Of a DNA stretch of 64,000 nucleotides, positions 1 through 10,100 are shown piece by piece (position 1 is the first letter of the stretch; each line of letters opens with the position of its first letter). The translations under genes were made by a program, and so were the position numbers. Source of the stretch: Rhynchopus sp. YZ270_cl-10 (Eukaryota; Euglenozoa; Diplonemea; Diplonemida; Diplonemidae); NCBI GenBank assembly GCA_964035575.1, contig OZ037868.1, positions 62,001 to 126,000 of the forward strand, read 5' to 3'. A model generated the notes under the pieces. The model was not told the DNA's origin. It saw only the letters and a list, made by a program, of their open reading frames with translations, and ran no database searches.

Positions 1-3000
1 AGTCCTCGCGCTTGCTGACCCACTCGCCAGGGCCGAAGAGGAAGGTGGTGAGCGTCTCGCCCTCGCGGGATGGCATGGGCTCGTAGATGGCTTCCTTCGG
101 AACGTTGCGCTGGACGAGGAGCAGCACGTAGAAAGGCAGCGCAAGACAGGCTACAGTCGTCGTGACTCCAAGGAAGAAGAGCGGCAAGGTAGGCGGGTGT
201 GCTGTCAGCACCATGCCCGCAAGCGAAAACCCCTGGAACAGCACAATAAACACAAACAGCGGTGCCGACGGGAAGCGCAGCAGACCGTACGCGTCGTACG
301 TGTTGAACGTCTTCCGCATCTTGCAGTCAAAGACAAACCCAAGCCCCAGGCAGACCAACGTCACCACAACAACGATGATTGTGTTCCCGATGATCGCCCC
401 TGCCGCCTTGCTCCCTCCCACGCTGAAGCGCAGAGGGTGGAAGAACCACGGGAACTGCTTCTCGTCGCCACACCCCTGCGCAATAAGACCAAGGCGCATG
501 CCTGCAGGCGAGCCCATGATGCCCCCAAGGGCTGCTGTTGTGGGCACCATCTCGGGGCTGTCGTACACCTCCCTCTCGACCATACCCAGCGGCTCTGAGG
601 TGTTGTACACTGCTGCGTCACGTGCCGGGGTAAGCGTGCTGCTTGGCTGCGGCGACCACGTATCCGTCGTCGGTGCGTCTGTTGCGAGCACCGTCGGTGC
701 CGTCGTCACAGGGACAGGTGGCGGCGGCACGTACGTGTCCGAGCGGAAGGGGGCGTTTGTTATCGGATCCTGAGGCACGGATGTCCTGTACCGCGGAGCA
801 AACGTAATAACGGGTGACATTGTGCGTGGTGCTGTCGTGGTCGGTGGCTTCGTGGGTGGCGAGTACGTCGGTGGGTTGCGTGTCAGCGGTGCAGCTGTCA
901 GCGGTGCACGTGTCTCAGGAGCATCCGTATCAGGCGACAGCGTCAACGGCGGCAGCGTTGTCGGTGCAGGTGTCAGCGGTGCGTCCGTAAGCGGCACATC
1001 CGTCGGTGCGATGGTCGGCTGGGCTGTCGGCTCAGCTGTCGGCGCAATGGTTGGTGGTGCAGTAGGGACGGCCGTCGGGACTGCAGTCGGGATCGCTGTG
1101 GGTGTGGCGGTGGGCACGCTGGTTGGCACAGCTGTTGGGATAGCTGTCGGAATGGCAGTCGGGACAGTCGCCGGAATTGCAGTTGTGATGGCCGCCGGGA
1201 TTGGAATTGCCGTTGGCACAGCAGTCGGGATTGCTGTCGGAATTACAGTTGGATTTGCTGTAGGACTGGCTGTCGGAACTGCTGTGGGGACAGCTGTCGG
1301 GATTGCTGTGGGGATTGCAGTTGTGATGTCTGTGGGGATGTCGGTTGGGACAGTCGCCGGAATTGCAGTTGGAAATGCTGCCGGGATTGGAATTGCCGTT
1401 GGAACAGCAGTCGGGATTGCTGTCGGATCGACTGTTGGAACAGCTGTCGGGATTGTCGTGGGGATTGTAGTTGGATTCGTTGTCGGAATAGCTGTTGGGC
1501 GTTGTGATACTGTGGGTTCAGCCGTTGGCACAGCCGTTGGCACAGCCGTTGGCACAGCCGTTGGCACAGCCGTTGGCACAGCCGTTGGCACAGCCGTTGG
1601 CACAGCCGTTGGCACAGCCGTTGGCACAGCCGTTGGCACAGCCGTTGGCACAGCCGTTGGCACAGCCGTTGGCACAGCCGTTGGCACAGCCGTTGGCACA
1701 GCCGTTGGCACAGCCGTTGGCACAGCCGTTGGCACAGCCGTTGGCACAGCCGTTGGCACAGCCGTTGGCACTGGTGTTGGAACTGCAGTTGGGATGGATG
1801 TGGGTTGAGCAGTTGGCACCGCTGTTGGTACTGATGTTGGAACTGATGTTGGCACTGCTGTCGGAACTGCAGTTGGGATGGATGTGGGTTGAGCAGTTGG
1901 CACAGCAGTTGGCACTGCTGTTGGTACTGATGTTGGAACCGATGTTGGCACTGCTGTTGGCACTGATGTTGGCACTGCTGTTGGAACTGCAGTTGGGATG
2001 GATGTGGGTTGAGCAGTTGGCACAGCAGTTGGCACTGCTGTTGGTACTGATGTTGGAACTGCTGTCGGGATGGCTGTCGGAACTGCAGTTGGGATGGATG
2101 TGGGTTGAGCAGTTGGCACTGCTGTTGGCACTGCTGTTGGTACTGATGTTGGAACTGCTGTCGGGATGGCTGTAGGAACTGCAGTTGGGATGGATGTGGG
2201 TTGAGCAGTTGGCACAGCAGTTGGCACTGCTGTTGGTACTGATGTTGGAACTGCTGTCGGGATGGCTGTAGGAACTGCAGTTGGGATGGATGTGGGTTGA
2301 GCAGTTGGCACAGCAGTTGGCACTGCTGTTGGTACTGATGTTGGAACTGCAGTTGGGATGGATGTGGGTTGAGCAGTTGGCACAGCAGTTGGCACTGCTG
2401 TTGGTACTGATGTTGGAACCGATGTTGGCACTGCTGTTGGCACTGCTGTTGGCACTGCTGTTGGCACTGCTGTTGGCACTGATGTTGGCACTGATGTTGG
2501 AACTGCAGTTGGGATGGATGTGGGTTGAGCAGTTGGCACTGCTGGAGGAACAATAGTAGGAAAAGCTGTAGGTGGTGCAGGTGTAGCTTCAGGGCACATT
2601 TTCAGTATACCATCAGTGACACTCCCGTCGAGGTCGTCGTGCTGGGTAGCAGTGGCGTTCCAAAAGGTGCTTGTGCCAATCAATAACAGGGAGCGAGTTA
2701 CGTATCTAAGTGACTCACTGACACCTTCGGCTACAAGCGTGCCATCAAGATATAAGTAGTAGTTTGCTGTCGCAGTGTCAATAATAGGGATAACAACGAC
2801 TCGAACGTGAACCTTCAGTCCCAACGGAAAGGGGGTGTTGTACTCAACACGTATCCGCTGTGTTGACCAAGTGGAGGACACGTATATTCTTCCTGCAGTT
2901 CCCACCTGTCCAATCATAAAGTTGTCGCTGCTCTGACCATTTGCAAACTCAACAAAACGGCCATGCTCTGTGTATGAGTTAACTACAACGTCGAAGTCAA

Positions 3001-3184
3001 GCTGAACTGCACCCCCAAACAGTGTCTCCTGAGTTGGCGGCACGGGGATCTGAATGTTATCCTTGTCTGTGAACTGGGCAATAGTCCCATAGGCCTGATC
3101 ACACGGCAGTTCAGTCGGCTGCGACACCACTTCACACACAAGCAGCAAAAAGACGAATGCGGCGTACATGGTGCGTCCTTGCAT
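1..3184 (-). CDS. LamG-like ectodomain / PT-rich stalk / multi-TM membrane protein (3' end outside window)
   Basis: Reading from ATG at 3184 (or the in-frame ATG at 3169) the frame stays open to the window edge, about 1061 codons. Residues 1-22 form a signal peptide with a hydrophobic core (FVFLLLV). Residues about 40-195 look like a LamG/concanavalin-type jelly roll: FDVVVNSYTEHGRFVEF, then YYLYLDGTLV and LLIGTSTFW. A Pro-Thr-Ala-Val/Ile stalk follows to about residue 850. The conserved family membrane domain then starts (AGMRLGLIAQGC), and three hydrophobic helices are visible before the cut at GEWVSKRED. DNA from 1 to about 1140 is almost identical to 8093-9232 in the next family member, while the ectodomain is unrelated to it. 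The likely role is a surface adhesin or receptor; ligand and signalling are unknown. The last four helices and tail lie outside the window. Confidence 0.85.
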   Translation of the reverse strand, partial: MQGRTMYAAFVFLLLVCEVVSQPTELPCDQAYGTIAQFTDKDNIQIPVPPTQETLFGGAVQLDFDVVVNSYTEHGRFVEFANGQSSDNFMIGQVGTAGRIYVSSTWSTQRIRVEYNTPFPLGLKVHVRVVVIPIIDTATANYYLYLDGTLVAEGVSESLRYVTRSLLLIGTSTFWNATATQHDDLDGSVTDGILKMCPEATPAPPTAFPTIVPPAVPTAQPTSIPTAVPTSVPTSVPTAVPTAVPTAVPTAVPTSVPTSVPTAVPTAVPTAQPTSIPTAVPTSVPTAVPTAVPTAQPTSIPTAVPTAIPTAVPTSVPTAVPTAVPTAQPTSIPTAVPTAIPTAVPTSVPTAVPTAVPTAQPTSIPTAVPTAIPTAVPTSVPTAVPTAVPTAQPTSIPTAVPTAVPTSVPTAVPTSVPTSVPTAVPTAVPTAQPTSIPTAVPTAVPTSVPTSVPTAVPTAQPTSIPTAVPTPVPTAVPTAVPTAVPTAVPTAVPTAVPTAVPTAVPTAVPTAVPTAVPTAVPTAVPTAVPTAVPTAVPTAVPTAVPTAVPTAVPTAEPTVSQRPTAIPTTNPTTIPTTIPTAVPTVDPTAIPTAVPTAIPIPAAFPTAIPATVPTDIPTDITTAIPTAIPTAVPTAVPTASPTANPTVIPTAIPTAVPTAIPIPAAITTAIPATVPTAIPTAIPTAVPTSVPTATPTAIPTAVPTAVPTAPPTIAPTAEPTAQPTIAPTDVPLTDAPLTPAPTTLPPLTLSPDTDAPETRAPLTAAPLTRNPPTYSPPTKPPTTTAPRTMSPVITFAPRYRTSVPQDPITNAPFRSDTYVPPPPVPVTTAPTVLATDAPTTDTWSPQPSSTLTPARDAAVYNTSEPLGMVEREVYDSPEMVPTTAALGGIMGSPAGMRLGLIAQGCGDEKQFPWFFHPLRFSVGGSKAAGAIIGNTIIVVVVTLVCLGLGFVFDCKMRKTFNTYDAYGLLRFPSAPLFVFIVLFQGFSLAGMVLTAHPPTLPLFFLGVTTTVACLALPFYVLLLVQRNVPKEAIYEPMPSREGETLTTFLFGPGEWVSKRED
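1061..2565 (-). repeat. Coding minisatellite of the PT stalk (first family member)
   Basis: A 12-bp unit encodes Pro-Thr-Ala-Val/Ile/Gln or Pro-Thr-Ser-Val/Ile. Positions 1521-1770 hold about 21 near-perfect copies of one unit (plus-strand GCCGTTGGCACA). Positions 1790-2550 have a higher-order repeat of roughly 90-130 bp that carries the variant PTAQPTSIPTAVPT. No frame break is seen in the gene frame. Confidence 0.9.
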
Positions 3185-3188
3185 TGTT

Positions 3189-3190
3189 CT
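3189..3190 (-). promoter_or_regulatory. Putative splice acceptor before the LamG-type gene
   Basis: The minus strand reads a C/T-rich stretch (CCTTCCTCCCAC), then CTACAGCAACAG four bases before ATG at 3184. The AG could accept a spliced leader, or a cis intron. An alternative AG lies at 3195-3196. Confidence 0.4.
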
Positions 3191-4195
3191 GTTGCTGTAG
3201 CAGCGTTGTTTGTGGGAGGAAGGCCCAACCCAGATATCTGTTGATGTGTGGATGTGTGAAGAGGAACGGTAATATGGTGCGTTGTGAAAGACATTTCATT
3301 GTCCCATTGTCAAAATCTCTTTGTTTTTCTCTTTGTCTATTTTTCATGCATTTTTTTATTCTTCTTGTACTTTCTTTTGTTTTTGTTGTTGTTAGATACG
3401 CTCAATCGCCTATCGAGTTCTGTGAATAGCACGGAACTCCTTTTCATGTGTCTCCATAGAAAGAGACAGTCTCATATGTGATACTGTCTTTCAATTTTTT
3501 TTTTGAAAAAAGGTGTCGTTGAGAAAAAAACAAACAATTCGTCAGTATTGTGCAACAAAGACAACGCGAACCATGAATCACAATAGACAACAGGCATCTG
3601 ATGGACACATGAAACAGAAGCAAAACTATCTCCCACGTGAGTCAGCCTTGCTTGTTTGAAAACCGACTGTTTCACGTAATCTGCCTCCACCACCGACCAT
3701 CAACAAAGATACCATACTGCGAGTCCCTTCCAGTATTTTCATCTGTTTTGTACTAGGTAACTAAAACTGCGCACAGGATAACACTGCAGGCACCTGCGCT
3801 TGCCAGATCTATAGGCGGCATTATATTTTGCTTCTTTGCACCGTTCGGAAGTGCCTATTGACACGTCCCTCACAGGTCCACCAAACACTTTTAAGTACAT
3901 CGTAAAATATGAAAAGTGCCTCTCTGCTATGCCAAACAAAAGTGTGAAACGAAGGAGAGTTCAATTCTCGTAAAAACCTCCTCCAAAAGCGTTCGCGTTG
4001 CAGGTTTGCAGTGCGAAGGAATACTGGGGAAGGAAAGAACTGATGGGGGAAAATGAAGTAACCTTCGGCTAACTAAAGGCAGAGAGAAGGGTGGGGCAGT
4101 GTTTGCAAAGGAGATGCACAGGCATGTGCATTCCTCTCATCTATCGTCACGCATGGAAGCAAAATGAGGATACCTTTCCGTTGTGGAAAATGGGT
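3191..4195. other. Intergenic, no gene seen
   Basis: About 1 kb of A/T-tract-rich DNA between the LamG-type gene start and the WD40 gene stop. Only short ORFs without recognisable domains are present. This interval should hold the WD40 gene's 3' UTR, but I see no definite polyadenylation signal. Confidence 0.5.
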
Positions 4196-5290
4196 TCAAG
4201 ACAGCTGCGAGATGTCAACAATCTCAACACCCGCACCGCTCCCGTATATCATCACACCACCACAGCTGCTGATCGCAAGACCGAAAGAACGGTAGGCGTA
4301 GTCCGCAATTTCACGATTCAATAGTTGTTCCCCTGTTGAGATGGACCACAGGATCAAGACATCGCGAGCGTAGGCAGCAACAACGTCGTTGGACACAGCA
4401 ACATTAAACCAATTGTTTGCTGAGAGGTCTTCGAATACACATTCACCTGTTTCAATGTTCCAGACATGCACACAGGTAGGGCAACACGCTGCAATGAAAC
4501 ACTCGTTTGGTACCAGAGCCACATATTCGACAGCAGAAGGGAATGTTTGAGCAGACACCTCCACCCCTGTCGTGTGGTCCCAGACAGCGATGCCGGTGCT
4601 GTTCGTAGGGTTGACAAACGTCGCCACCTTGTCTCCTACCACAACCATGGCCCAGGCACAATGCACAATGTGGCTCCATTCATGCACAACAACGCCTGTT
4701 GCAATGTCCCACACTTGCAAACCCTTCCTGCAGCACGACAACAGCTTTGTTCCACAGGGTGACCATGCCGTTGCCTTGCTCTCATCACCTTCACCTCCAA
4801 AGGAGTGCTTCAATGCACCTGTCTTCACGTCATGAACTTCAGCACACTGCCCCCCCTCGTTGACGGATGAGATCCACTCACTGCACGGTGAGAAGGATGG
4901 GGACGAACACGCCTCTGCAGGGAAACGACACAGACACTCATGTGTTTCCGTGTCAAAGATAAACAGTCTACAAGAGCCACGCATGATTGCAAGGTACCTA
5001 TCACACGGCGAGAGTGTGAGGGAGTACGTGTCATTCGACTTCTTCAGCAACCCAGGAGTGATGTTGGCAGTGCAGTACAGCTCAACGGCACATCCCTCAT
5101 CCATCTCCGTGTCGCAGATGCGCACGTTGTCTTCGCCGATGTCGCCACCACCTCTCATCCGCACACCAACACACCGAGCACGTGGCACGCCAAGCTCCGC
5201 AACAAGCTTCCCCTTCACCTGTGCAAGGGTGTCGCTCCCGTCCACTTCTATCACACAGCTTGCAGACTCGAAGTGTCCTGTGATGTCCAT
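4196..5290 (-). CDS. Ubiquitin-like N-terminus + WD40 beta-propeller protein
   Basis: A 364-residue protein from ATG at 5290 (MDITGHFES). The frame extends upstream without another ATG, and a good acceptor AG lies 22 bases upstream, so this start is preferred. Residues 1-75 resemble a ubiquitin-like beta-grasp fold: VIEVDGSDTLAQVKGKL, then DNVRICDTEMDEGCAVEL. Residues about 85-364 carry degenerate WD40 blades ending in VWDIATG, VWDHTTG, VWNIETGE and LWSISTGE, with SPCG/SPCD turns typical of propellers. No membrane segment or signal peptide is seen, so it is probably a cytosolic scaffold. The partner is unknown. It lies in the same orientation as the surface-protein genes but shares no domain with them. 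Whether the N-terminal part is a true ubiquitin-like domain is less certain than the propeller. Confidence 0.8.
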   Translation of the reverse strand: MDITGHFESASCVIEVDGSDTLAQVKGKLVAELGVPRARCVGVRMRGGGDIGEDNVRICDTEMDEGCAVELYCTANITPGLLKKSNDTYSLTLSPCDRYLAIMRGSCRLFIFDTETHECLCRFPAEACSSPSFSPCSEWISSVNEGGQCAEVHDVKTGALKHSFGGEGDESKATAWSPCGTKLLSCCRKGLQVWDIATGVVVHEWSHIVHCAWAMVVVGDKVATFVNPTNSTGIAVWDHTTGVEVSAQTFPSAVEYVALVPNECFIAACCPTCVHVWNIETGECVFEDLSANNWFNVAVSNDVVAAYARDVLILWSISTGEQLLNREIADYAYRSFGLAISSCGGVMIYGSGAGVEIVDISQLS

Positions 5291-5312
5291 GTTCACGGAG
5301 GGTAACTCTGTT

Positions 5313-5314
5313 CT
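5313..5314 (-). promoter_or_regulatory. Putative splice acceptor before the WD40 gene
   Basis: The minus strand reads CCTCCTCACACACCTGTCCC then CACAG, leaving a 22-nt leader before ATG at 5290. Pyrimidine tract plus AG close to the start suits spliced-leader addition; a cis intron is not excluded. Confidence 0.5.
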
Positions 5315-6156
5315 GTGGGGACAGGTGTGTGAGGAGGGCAGAAAGCCTTCGTAGAAAGCCAACAATAGAATTTGAAAATAGGGAAATATTCGTTATATTG
5401 TACGGACGAAAAAAGCAGACGTCTTTCTCGTCTCCATCTGCACACACGTCAAAAACAAAAAATGTGCGTCGGATTCACGACAACACAAAAAACGAAGTTC
5501 CGAATACCAGAGCACAGAGAAGTCTACAAAAGAAGAACACCTTTGCAAATGAGATGGAAACCTAAGTAGCCACCTTTAAACAAACGTCTCTCTCTGGTAA
5601 AGGATGTCTTTCATCAAAAAGGGTAAAAAGAAGTCCGAGAAACAAACATAGAAGCGTTGATGATATGCAATGATTCTAAGCCCCACTGCTTAGTATAAAG
5701 AAATCGAAGTTCAAGGGTGCAAATCGCCGTTTGTGGCGCAGCACGCCGTTTGGAGGGGAGAACAAAAGTGATGAGCAAGATGGGGGCGGGGGACAGCTTT
5801 GCCGCCGTCGCCCTCCCACCCTCCCACGGGAAGAGAGGAGGATGCATTGTGACCCCCCCACAAAATCAGGGCAAAGCAAAGAACCTGCGTACTGTGTTAA
5901 GCTTCGCATTTCACTGCAAACGCTCATTCCCGTAGTGGAGAGCGCGCTTCGGAAACGCAGCCATCAGGAAGCAAAAGGTCTTTGGGATCTGAAGGAGGGG
6001 GGGGTGCATGAGTGCGTATTCGGGACCTCCTTGGGAAGGCTGTTCGCCCTAGTGGTTCTCTTTGTGGTGTGGCTCCCCACACACAGTCTACGAAACAAAA
6101 AAGGGAGCGCTGAATAATGATACATAAGAACAAGAGTCAGAACAAGAACAAGAACA

Positions 6157-6198
6157 GTTTATAAGATGACCCTAAGCCTCTCGTGCTTAGTCACCTTA
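6157..6198 (+). repeat. Hairpin repeat family A (representative copy)
   Basis: About 42 bp: an A-rich lead, GTTTATAAGATGA, then the hairpin CTAAGCCTCTCGTGCTTAG (6-bp stem, loop CTCTCGT), then TCACCTTA. Other copies, all on plus: 14951-14984, 15761-15801, 15927-15966, 17461-17502, 17811-17854, 18068-18105, 18271-18295 (partial), 26071-26108, 26327-26369, 29112-29160, 29649-29686, 30165-30207, 35622-35660, 35701-35730, 36501-36530, 37511-37552, 41601-41634, 52843-52883, 61437-61480, 62703-62740 and 63648-63691. In divergent copies the stem changes but is mostly kept paired. Confidence 0.85.
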
Positions 6199-6477
6199 CA
6201 AACAAATGCAGGGACAAAGGTAGACATGAACGTCCACCAGAGCACAAGATACGACAATGTGCTCCAGTTTCGCTGTGTCACACCTCTTCCCAAGAATGAA
6301 GGTAAAAGTTCGAAGGACGAATGCACCACAACACCAATGTATGGATGGATGGATGGGTGGACACTCATCAAATAAATGAATAAACAAATACTATAGATAA
6401 AATACAAGAATAGCACATTTGGGGAGCACGAATACAGCCCCGCAAAAGTATAGCGTCACAGATGAACCCTTTAAAGG

Positions 6478-6605
6478 CCTTTTTTATTATAAACTTGATA
6501 CTAGCCCTGACGGCTCGTGTTGTTCTGTGTGGGCTAGCCGGGTCTTGCGATCCGGCTGGTGTCTCTTAGCTGCATTAGTCTCCGAGACTCTCGGGGAGTT
6601 CAATG
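6478..6605 (+). pseudogene. Degenerate piggyBac-like transposase fragment
   Basis: The plus-strand translation contains SPDGSCCSVWASRVLRSGW, which aligns with the second fragment at 62395-62510 (PGDSYFSVSASRVFF). The Gly-Asp-Ser-x-Phe-Ser-x-Val motif followed by an Ala-rich helix is typical of piggyBac (DDE_Tnp_1_7) transposases. No complete domain or terminal repeats were seen. Assignment rests on this short motif only. Confidence 0.35.
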
Positions 6606-7149
6606 TATGAACTGTTTCATGTGTTTTCCTTTTTCTTTTTTTCCTTTCGTTTTATGGTGCAAGCGCAAGAAAAGTAAGGCAAATGGGGGTTGAAGAAAAG
6701 AAAAGAAAAGCATGGTCGACGCAAGGACACCACTAAGCGGTGCACGGAAAGGGGTGATGCCCTTGCGTATGAACTAGGGGCGGGGGTGGGAAACTAAGAC
6801 AAGGGGGTGGGAGAATGATCTTGCGCGTCGGGTGGGTCGCATGCGCTTCACATATACACAAACTACATCACGTGAAAGCAATGAACAGCAGAAATGGCGA
6901 GCCACCCACGGGGATGCGTCCAATGAAAATCACGTCAGTAGAAAAGTGCGAGAATGTAGGTTTTAATATTTCCTAGTCGAGTTATTAAGGTCAGGTGCAG
7001 ACCGTAAAAGTCGGGTTTCCGTTTTTCTTTGCCCAAAGCGCTCCTAATCGTGAGTGGCATCGCGCAGTGGCCAATAAACTCTACACTTGAATTGTACATT
7101 TGTGTCTGCATTGCCAACATCCCTTTACCCCTTCATCCCCAACAGCGTT

Positions 7150-10100
7150 CTAGACATAGGTCACTTCTTCATCCACATTTGTGGAGTCTGGAGACGCACT
7201 TTGCGAGGAGTTTTTGAATGACCTGTTGAAGGTGTTGTTTCTGCCCATACGGCGCGACGGGAATGGGCGGAGTGGGGTCACTGGTGACGACGGTGTGTCA
7301 GATCCGCACAGCTGTGCAGCTGTGAAACGCCCCGCTGGGAGGAAGTTCCCACGCCCTCTACCAGCACCAGTGATGGACGTGGTACACTCACCCGCGGACA
7401 CCATGCTTGCATCGAGGCCCATGTACGAAGATGCGAGGTCCCTCTCGTGCCGTGTGGAGTTGTTGCTGGCGCTGTCGCCTGCAGGCGAGTCGCGCACAGG
7501 AAGGAGAGGCAGCTCAAGCAGCTCAGGGTCGTCAGAGCTTCCGTCCAGCTTGTCGCCCTTAGCCTCGCGTGCAAAGACCTCCTCCTGCAGGAGGGCGCGG
7601 CTGCGGGTGAACAGGATGTGCAGCTCGCAGCACACATCGCACACAACCTTCGTCAGAATGAGCACGGCGCACGCAATGAAGATGACACCCGCCACGTCAA
7701 AGATCGTACCCGTGCTTGTCTCGTTGTAGTACCCCACAGCCATGAGCGCGCAGGCAAGCGCCTGTGTGCCGTTGATGAGGAAGTCTGCAACCATGTCACG
7801 CATCCTGCAGAACGGGTGCAGCACTGCGTTCAGCACAATCAGGCCGACCAGGACCAGCGTCTGCGCAACCTTGACGTGTGCACAGACAATATAGTCCGAG
7901 GTGTCGATAGCAGCTGCTGCAGAGAGTGCAAGACTGGCGCAGAACATCGCGAATGCGTAGTACACCTGAGGGTGGTGGTGTGGTGTGGTGTGGTGGATTA
8001 GAAACAAGGGCAACCCTTTGGCAGGGACGTGAAGCATACCTCAGACTGTGTGAACATCCTCAGCACGCACGTGAAGCGCAGGGCGAAGTGGTAGTCCTCG
8101 CGCTTGCTGACCCACTCGCCAGGGCCGAAGAGGAAGGTGGTGAGCGTCTCGCCCTCGCGGGATGGCATGGGCTCGTAGATGGCTTCCTTCGGAACGTTGC
8201 GCTGGACGAGGAGCAGCACGTAGAAAGGCAGCGCAAGACAGGCTACAGTCGTCGTGACTCCAAGGAAGAAGAGCGGCAAGGTAGGCGGGTGTGCTGTCAG
8301 CACCATGCCCGCAAGCGAAAACCCCTGGAACAGCACAATAAACACAAACAGCGGTGCCGACGGGAAGCGCAGCAGACCGTACGCGTCGTACGTGTTGAAC
8401 GTCTTCCGCATCTTGCAGTCAAAGACAAACCCAAGCCCCAGGCAGACCAACGTCACCACAACAACGATGATTGTGTTCCCGATGATCGCCCCTGCCGCCT
8501 TGCTCCCTCCCACGCTGAAGCGCAGCGGGTGGAAGAACCACGGGAACTGCTTCTCGTCGCCACACCCCTGCGCAATAAGACCAAGGCGCATGCCTGCAGG
8601 CGAGCCCATGATGCCCCCAAGGGCTGCTGTTGTGGGCACCATCTCGGGGCTGTCGTACACCTCCCTCTCGACCATACCCAGCGGCTCTGAGGTGTTGTAC
8701 ACTGCTGCGTCACGTGCCGGGGTAAGCGTGCTGCTTGGCTGCGGCGACCACGTATCCGTCGTCGGTGCGTCTGTTGCGAGCACCGTCGGTGCTGTCGTCA
8801 CAGGGACAGGTGGCGGCGGCACGTACGTGTCCGAGCGGAGGGGGACGTTCGTTATCGGATCCTGAGGCACGGATGTCCTGTACCGCGGAGCAAACGTAAT
8901 AACGGGTGACATTGTGCGTGGTGCTGTCGTGGTCGGTGGCCTCGTGGGTGGCGAGTACGTCGGTGGGTTGCGTGTCAGCGGTGCAGCTGTCAGCGGTGCA
9001 CGTGTCTCAGGAGCATCCGTATCAGGCGACAGCGTCAACGGCGGCAGCGTTGTCGGTGCAGGTGTCAGCGGTGCGTCCGTAAGCGGCACATCCGTCGGTG
9101 CGATGGTCGGCTGGGCTGTCGGCTCAGCTGTCGGCGCAATGGTTGGTGGTGCAGTAGGGACGGCCGTCGGGACTGCAGTCGGGATCGCTGTGGGTGTGGC
9201 GGTGGGCACGCTGGTTGGCACAGCTGTTGGGATGGCAGTAGGGGCCACTGTGGGGACAGCAGTTGCAATTACTGTTGGAATAACTGTCGGGATAGCTGTG
9301 CGGATTGCAGTTGGGATGGCTGTTGGCACAGCAGTCGGGATTGCTATCGGAATTACAGTTGGATTTGCTGTAGGACTGGTTGTCGGAACTGCTGTGAGGA
9401 CAGCTGTCGGAGTTGCAGTCGGAACTGCTGTAGGAACTGCAGTTGGCACAGCAGTCGGGATTCCTGTTGGAATTGCAGTTGGCACAGCTGTTGGAATAGC
9501 AGTTGGGACTGCTGTCGGCACAGCTGTCGGGATTGCTGTTGGAATTGCAGTTGGCACAGCTGTTGGAATAGCAGTTGGGACTGCTGTCGGCACTGCTGTC
9601 GGGATTGCTGTTGGAATTGCTGTCGGAATTGCAGTTGGCACAGCAGTCGGGATTGCTGTTGGAATTGCTGTTGGCACAGCTGTCGGAATAGCAGTTGGGA
9701 CTGCTGTCGGCACTGCTGTCGGGATGGCAGTTGGAACTGCAGTTGGCACAGCAGTCGGGATTGCTGTTGGAATTGCAGTTGGCACAGCTGTTGGAATAGC
9801 AGTTGGGACTGCTGTCGGAATTGCAGTCGGAACTGCTGTCGGCACAGCTGTCGGGATGGCAGTTGGGACTGCTGTCGGGATTGCAGTTGGAATTGCTGTC
9901 GGAATAGCAGTTGGCACAGCAGTCGGGATTGCTGTTGGAATTGCTGTTGGCACAGCTGTCGGGATGGCAGTTGGTACAGCTGTTGGAATAGCAGTTGGGA
10001 CTGCTGTCGGCACAGCTGTCGGGATTGCTGTTGGAATTGCAGTTGGCACAGCTGTTGGAATAGCAGTTGGGACTGCTGTCGGCACTGCTGTCGGGATTGC

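Larger units (their letters stand above)
5315..7149. other. Intergenic with repeats, no intact gene
   Basis: Holds a hairpin repeat at 6157-6198 and a degenerate piggyBac-like stretch at 6478-6605. A self-complementary segment lies at 6719-6770. A GC-richer stretch at 5720-6110 has ORFs up to 128 codons on the plus strand without recognisable domains; I do not call them genes. Confidence 0.5.
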
